Of a DNA stretch of 6,133 nt, positions 4,148-6,133 are shown piece by piece. Below the pieces are notes generated by a model that did no database searches, was not told the DNA's origin, and worked only from the letters and a program-made list of their open reading frames with translations. Source of the DNA: an uncultured Allomuricauda sp. (GTDB lineage Bacteria; Bacteroidota; Bacteroidia; Flavobacteriales; Flavobacteriaceae). The DNA lies in contig CALDPL010000278.1 in assembly GCA_937911965.1 (NCBI GenBank), positions 1 to 6,133 of the forward strand, in the 5' to 3' direction. Every line of letters starts with the position of its first letter. Positions within the stretch are counted from its first letter, which is position 1. Position numbers and translations under genes: made by a program.

Positions 4148-5539
4148 TTACAAATGGATCACTTCCCCATAGGCAGCGGCAACCGCTTCCATGACCGCCT
4201 CACTCATGGTGGGGTGGGGGTGGACCGCTTTTAGGACTTCATGTCCGGTGGTCTCCAATTTACGGGCCACAACGGCTTCGGCGATCATATCGGTCACGCC
4301 GACCCCGATCATATGGCAGCCCAGCCATTCCCCGTATTTGGCGTCGAAGATGACCTTTACAAAACCATCGGGGGTACCCGCGGCCTTGGCCTTTCCACTT
4401 GCGGAGAAGGGAAATTTGCCCACTTTGATCTCATAGCCCTTTTCCAGGGCCTGTTTTTCGGTAAGGCCCACCGAGGCCACCTCCGGAATGCAATAGGTGC
4501 ATCCGGGGATATTGCCATAATCCAGGGGTTCGACCTGCATTCCTGAAATCTTTTCCACACAGAGGATTCCCTCGGCAGAGGCCACGTGGGCCAATGCCTG
4601 TCCCGGGGTCACGTCCCCAATGGCGTAGTAGCCGGGAACGTTGGTCTTGTAATAGGGGTCCACTTGGATCTTATCCCTGTCCACGGCGATTCCCACCGCT
4701 TCCAGGCCTATGTTTTCAATATTGGTCTTGATGCCCACTGCGGAAAGCAGGATGTCCGCTTCCAGGATTTCCTCTCCCTTTGCGGTCTTTACCGTGGCCT
4801 TTACCCCTGATCCGGAAGTGTCCACCTTGGTCACCTCGGCCGAGGTCATGATCTTTACGCCGGCCTTTTTGAAGCTCCGTTCCAATTGCTTGGATACCTC
4901 CTCATCCTCCACCGGTACAATATTGGGCAGATACTCCACCACGGTCACCTCGGTGCCCAGGGTGCTGTAGAAGTAGGCGAACTCGATGCCGATGGCACCA
5001 CTTCCCACCACGATCATTTTCTTGGGCTGTTGCTCCAGGGTAAGGGCCTCACGGTATCCGATGACCTTTTTGCCGTCCTGGGGAAGGCTGGGCAGTTCCC
5101 TGCTCCTGGCCCCGGTGGCTATGATGATATGGTCCGCGGAATATTCCGTGGTCTTGCCGTCCGCGGCCTTGACCTCCACCTTTTTCCCCGGTTTTAGGGT
5201 CCCGAAGCCGTTGATGACCTCGATCTTGTTCTTTTTCATCAAAAATTGCACGCCCTTGCTCATCCCATCGGCAACCCCCCGGCTACGCTGAACCACGGCC
5301 CCAAAGTCGTGGCCCACATTTTCTGCGTTCAAGCCATAGTCCCCGGCATGCTTCAAATATTCAAAGACCTGGGCGGACTTGATAAGGGCCTTGGTGGGGA
5401 TACATCCCCAGTTCAGACAGACCCCGCCAAGATTTTCCTTTTCGACAATGGCTGTCCTGAACCCCAATTGGGAAGCCCTGATGGCGGTAACATAGCCCCC
5501 GGGACCACTGCCCAGAACAATTATATCAAACTTGCTCAT
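4148..5539 (-). CDS. lpdA: Dihydrolipoyl dehydrogenase (E3)
   Basis: This FAD-dependent enzyme reoxidises dihydrolipoyl groups with NAD+ as the E3 subunit of the pyruvate, 2-oxoglutarate and branched-chain 2-oxoacid dehydrogenase complexes, and as the L protein of glycine cleavage. The protein has 463 residues, full length for the family. It has the FAD motif VLGSGPGGYVTAIRASQLG (8-26) and the redox disulfide GGVCLNWGCIPTK (Cys41, Cys46). ATGA is at 141-144. The NAD-binding fold is VVGSGAIGIEFAYF (177-190), with Glu202 at the end of the second strand. The second FAD motif is YYAIGDV (304-310). The C-terminal dimer domain carries the catalytic His-Glu pair (His442, Glu447 in HPHPTMSE). No partner E1 or E2 genes are adjacent, so it may serve several complexes. 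A promoter lies 54 bp upstream and DUF3817 follows. Confidence 0.97.
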   Translation of the reverse strand: MSKFDIIVLGSGPGGYVTAIRASQLGFRTAIVEKENLGGVCLNWGCIPTKALIKSAQVFEYLKHAGDYGLNAENVGHDFGAVVQRSRGVADGMSKGVQFLMKKNKIEVINGFGTLKPGKKVEVKAADGKTTEYSADHIIIATGARSRELPSLPQDGKKVIGYREALTLEQQPKKMIVVGSGAIGIEFAYFYSTLGTEVTVVEYLPNIVPVEDEEVSKQLERSFKKAGVKIMTSAEVTKVDTSGSGVKATVKTAKGEEILEADILLSAVGIKTNIENIGLEAVGIAVDRDKIQVDPYYKTNVPGYYAIGDVTPGQALAHVASAEGILCVEKISGMQVEPLDYGNIPGCTYCIPEVASVGLTEKQALEKGYEIKVGKFPFSASGKAKAAGTPDGFVKVIFDAKYGEWLGCHMIGVGVTDMIAEAVVARKLETTGHEVLKAVHPHPTMSEAVMEAVAAAYGEVIHL

Positions 5540-5592
5540 TCGATTGTAATTTTAGAAGTTGGATTTGAAGTCGACCCAATGGCGGACCGCTG

Positions 5593-5624
5593 CAAAAGTA
5601 CGGAAAACCATCCCCATTTCCCAA
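5593..5624 (-). promoter_or_regulatory. Bacteroidota-type promoter of lpdA
   Basis: On the minus strand TTG (complement of 5622-5624) is followed after 21 bases by TACTTTTG (complement of 5593-5600). This matches the -33 TTG and -7 TAnnTTTG elements of Bacteroidota sigma-ABfr promoters at accepted spacing. Transcription would begin near 5586, giving a leader of about 47 bases before ATG 5539. Confidence 0.65.
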
Positions 5625-5730
5625 GTTGAGAAAGTCTAAAATTGCCAAAGTTTGTGAAATCAAAGCCTGGGGTCGTCTCCCGGTTTCCTCCCGGCCACGC
5701 CCAAAAATTCAAATCCCAAAAAAGGCGGAA

Positions 5731-6117
5731 TCAGTTCCCCGGATCGAAGCCCAGGCTCACCGAATTGATGCAGTACCGCTGCCCTGTGGTCTCTTTGGGG
5801 CCATCGTTGAACACATGGCCCAAGTGGCTGCCACAATTGGCACAGAGGGTCTCGGTGCGCAGCATTCCGTGGGAGGTGTCCCGGACATATTCAATGGCCC
5901 CTTCCACGGCCTGATCGAAGGACGGCCAGCCGCAATTGCTCTCGAACTTGTGCCCACTCTCAAAGAGCAGGGCGTTGCAGGCCTTGCAGTGGTAATTCCC
6001 CTTTTCGAAATGAAGGTTGTATTCTCCGGTATGTGGCCGTTCCGTGCCCTTTTGTCTCAGTACGAAATACTCCTGGGGAGAAAGTTCCTCCTGCCATTCT
6101 TTTTCTGTTTTCTGCAT
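5731..6117 (-). CDS. msrB: Peptide-methionine (R)-S-oxide reductase
   Basis: MsrB reduces the R epimer of methionine sulfoxide in proteins, using thioredoxin as reductant, as an oxidative-damage repair enzyme. The protein has 128 residues and no signal peptide, so it is probably cytoplasmic. The zinc-binding pairs are CKAC (Cys44, Cys47) and CANC (Cys92, Cys95). SNCGWPSFDQA (60-70) carries the resolving Cys62. HGMLRTETLCANCGSHLGHVF spans 83-103. TGQRYCINSVSL (111-122) holds the catalytic Cys116. N-terminal WQEELSPQEYFVLRQKGTER is the usual lead-in. All key residues are present. The gene precedes lpdA on the same strand with a 191-bp gap that contains the lpdA promoter, so the two are probably separate units. 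No clear terminator is seen after it. Confidence 0.95.
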   Translation of the reverse strand: MQKTEKEWQEELSPQEYFVLRQKGTERPHTGEYNLHFEKGNYHCKACNALLFESGHKFESNCGWPSFDQAVEGAIEYVRDTSHGMLRTETLCANCGSHLGHVFNDGPKETTGQRYCINSVSLGFDPGN

Positions 6118-6124
6118 TGCGTAA

Positions 6125-6129
6125 TCCTT
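6125..6129 (-). promoter_or_regulatory. Ribosome binding site of msrB
   Basis: AAGGA on the minus strand lies 7 bases before ATG 6117. It is the only well-placed Shine-Dalgarno site in the window and supports the chosen msrB start. Confidence 0.55.
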
Positions 6130-6133
6130 TTTT

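Noticed and set aside
4191..5291. Several plus-strand frames of 60-103 codons opposite lpdA
   Set aside because: They are antisense shadows of the clearly identified lpdA gene, with no motifs of their own.
5676..5700. Repeated TCCCGG near the end of the msrB downstream region
   Set aside because: It is a short direct repeat, not an inverted one, and gives no terminator or operator structure.
1..6133. CRISPR array, tRNA or rRNA gene
   Set aside because: No regularly spaced direct repeats, cloverleaf patterns or rRNA-like sequence were seen anywhere in the window.

Overview
The window most likely comes from the chromosome of a marine-type member of the Flavobacteriaceae (Bacteroidota). The signs are promoter elements of the Bacteroidota TAnnTTTG type, absent or weak Shine-Dalgarno sites at most starts, Bacteroidota-style transposases, and a DUF3817 gene beside aroQ, lpdA and msrB. 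The genus cannot be fixed from the sequence. By eye the right half (about 2900-6133) is clearly richer in G+C than the left half (1-2800).

Left half, accessory and decaying. Positions 2-208 carry the last 68 codons of an IS4-family (DDE) transposase cut by the window edge. Positions 209-481 hold no gene but contain two interlocked inverted repeats. Positions 482-1380 are a degenerate IS200/IS605-type element. Its divergent tnpA (minus strand) has a one-base frameshift just before the catalytic tyrosine region. Its tnpB (plus strand) has an in-frame internal deletion that removes the nuclease core. Each end has a hairpin of matching design: 5-6 bp, one bulged pyrimidine, 3 bp, TTTA loop. Next to the right end lies a HigB/HigA-type toxin-antitoxin pair on the minus strand. 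The antitoxin (1385-1726) is intact, the toxin (1723-2063) is frameshifted, and a perfect 7-bp palindrome overlaps the toxin start. The stretch 2104-2760 has only an unrecognised 180-codon minus-strand frame and a few short plus-strand frames.

Right half, conserved housekeeping genes. A small secreted or outer-membrane beta-barrel-like protein (2902-3363) ends at a strong intrinsic terminator. aroQ, type II 3-dehydroquinase of the shikimate pathway, follows only 17-24 bp later. aroQ meets a DUF3817 membrane protein gene tail to tail with a 9-bp overlap. DUF3817 lies 24 bp downstream of lpdA (dihydrolipoyl dehydrogenase, E3 of the 2-oxoacid dehydrogenase and glycine-cleavage systems) and is probably co-transcribed with it. 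A well-formed promoter precedes lpdA. msrB (methionine-R-sulfoxide reductase) lies upstream on the same strand.

I found no convincing new defence or other undescribed system. The most interesting part is the junction of a crippled IS605-type element with a toxin-antitoxin locus that keeps its antitoxin but has lost an open toxin frame.
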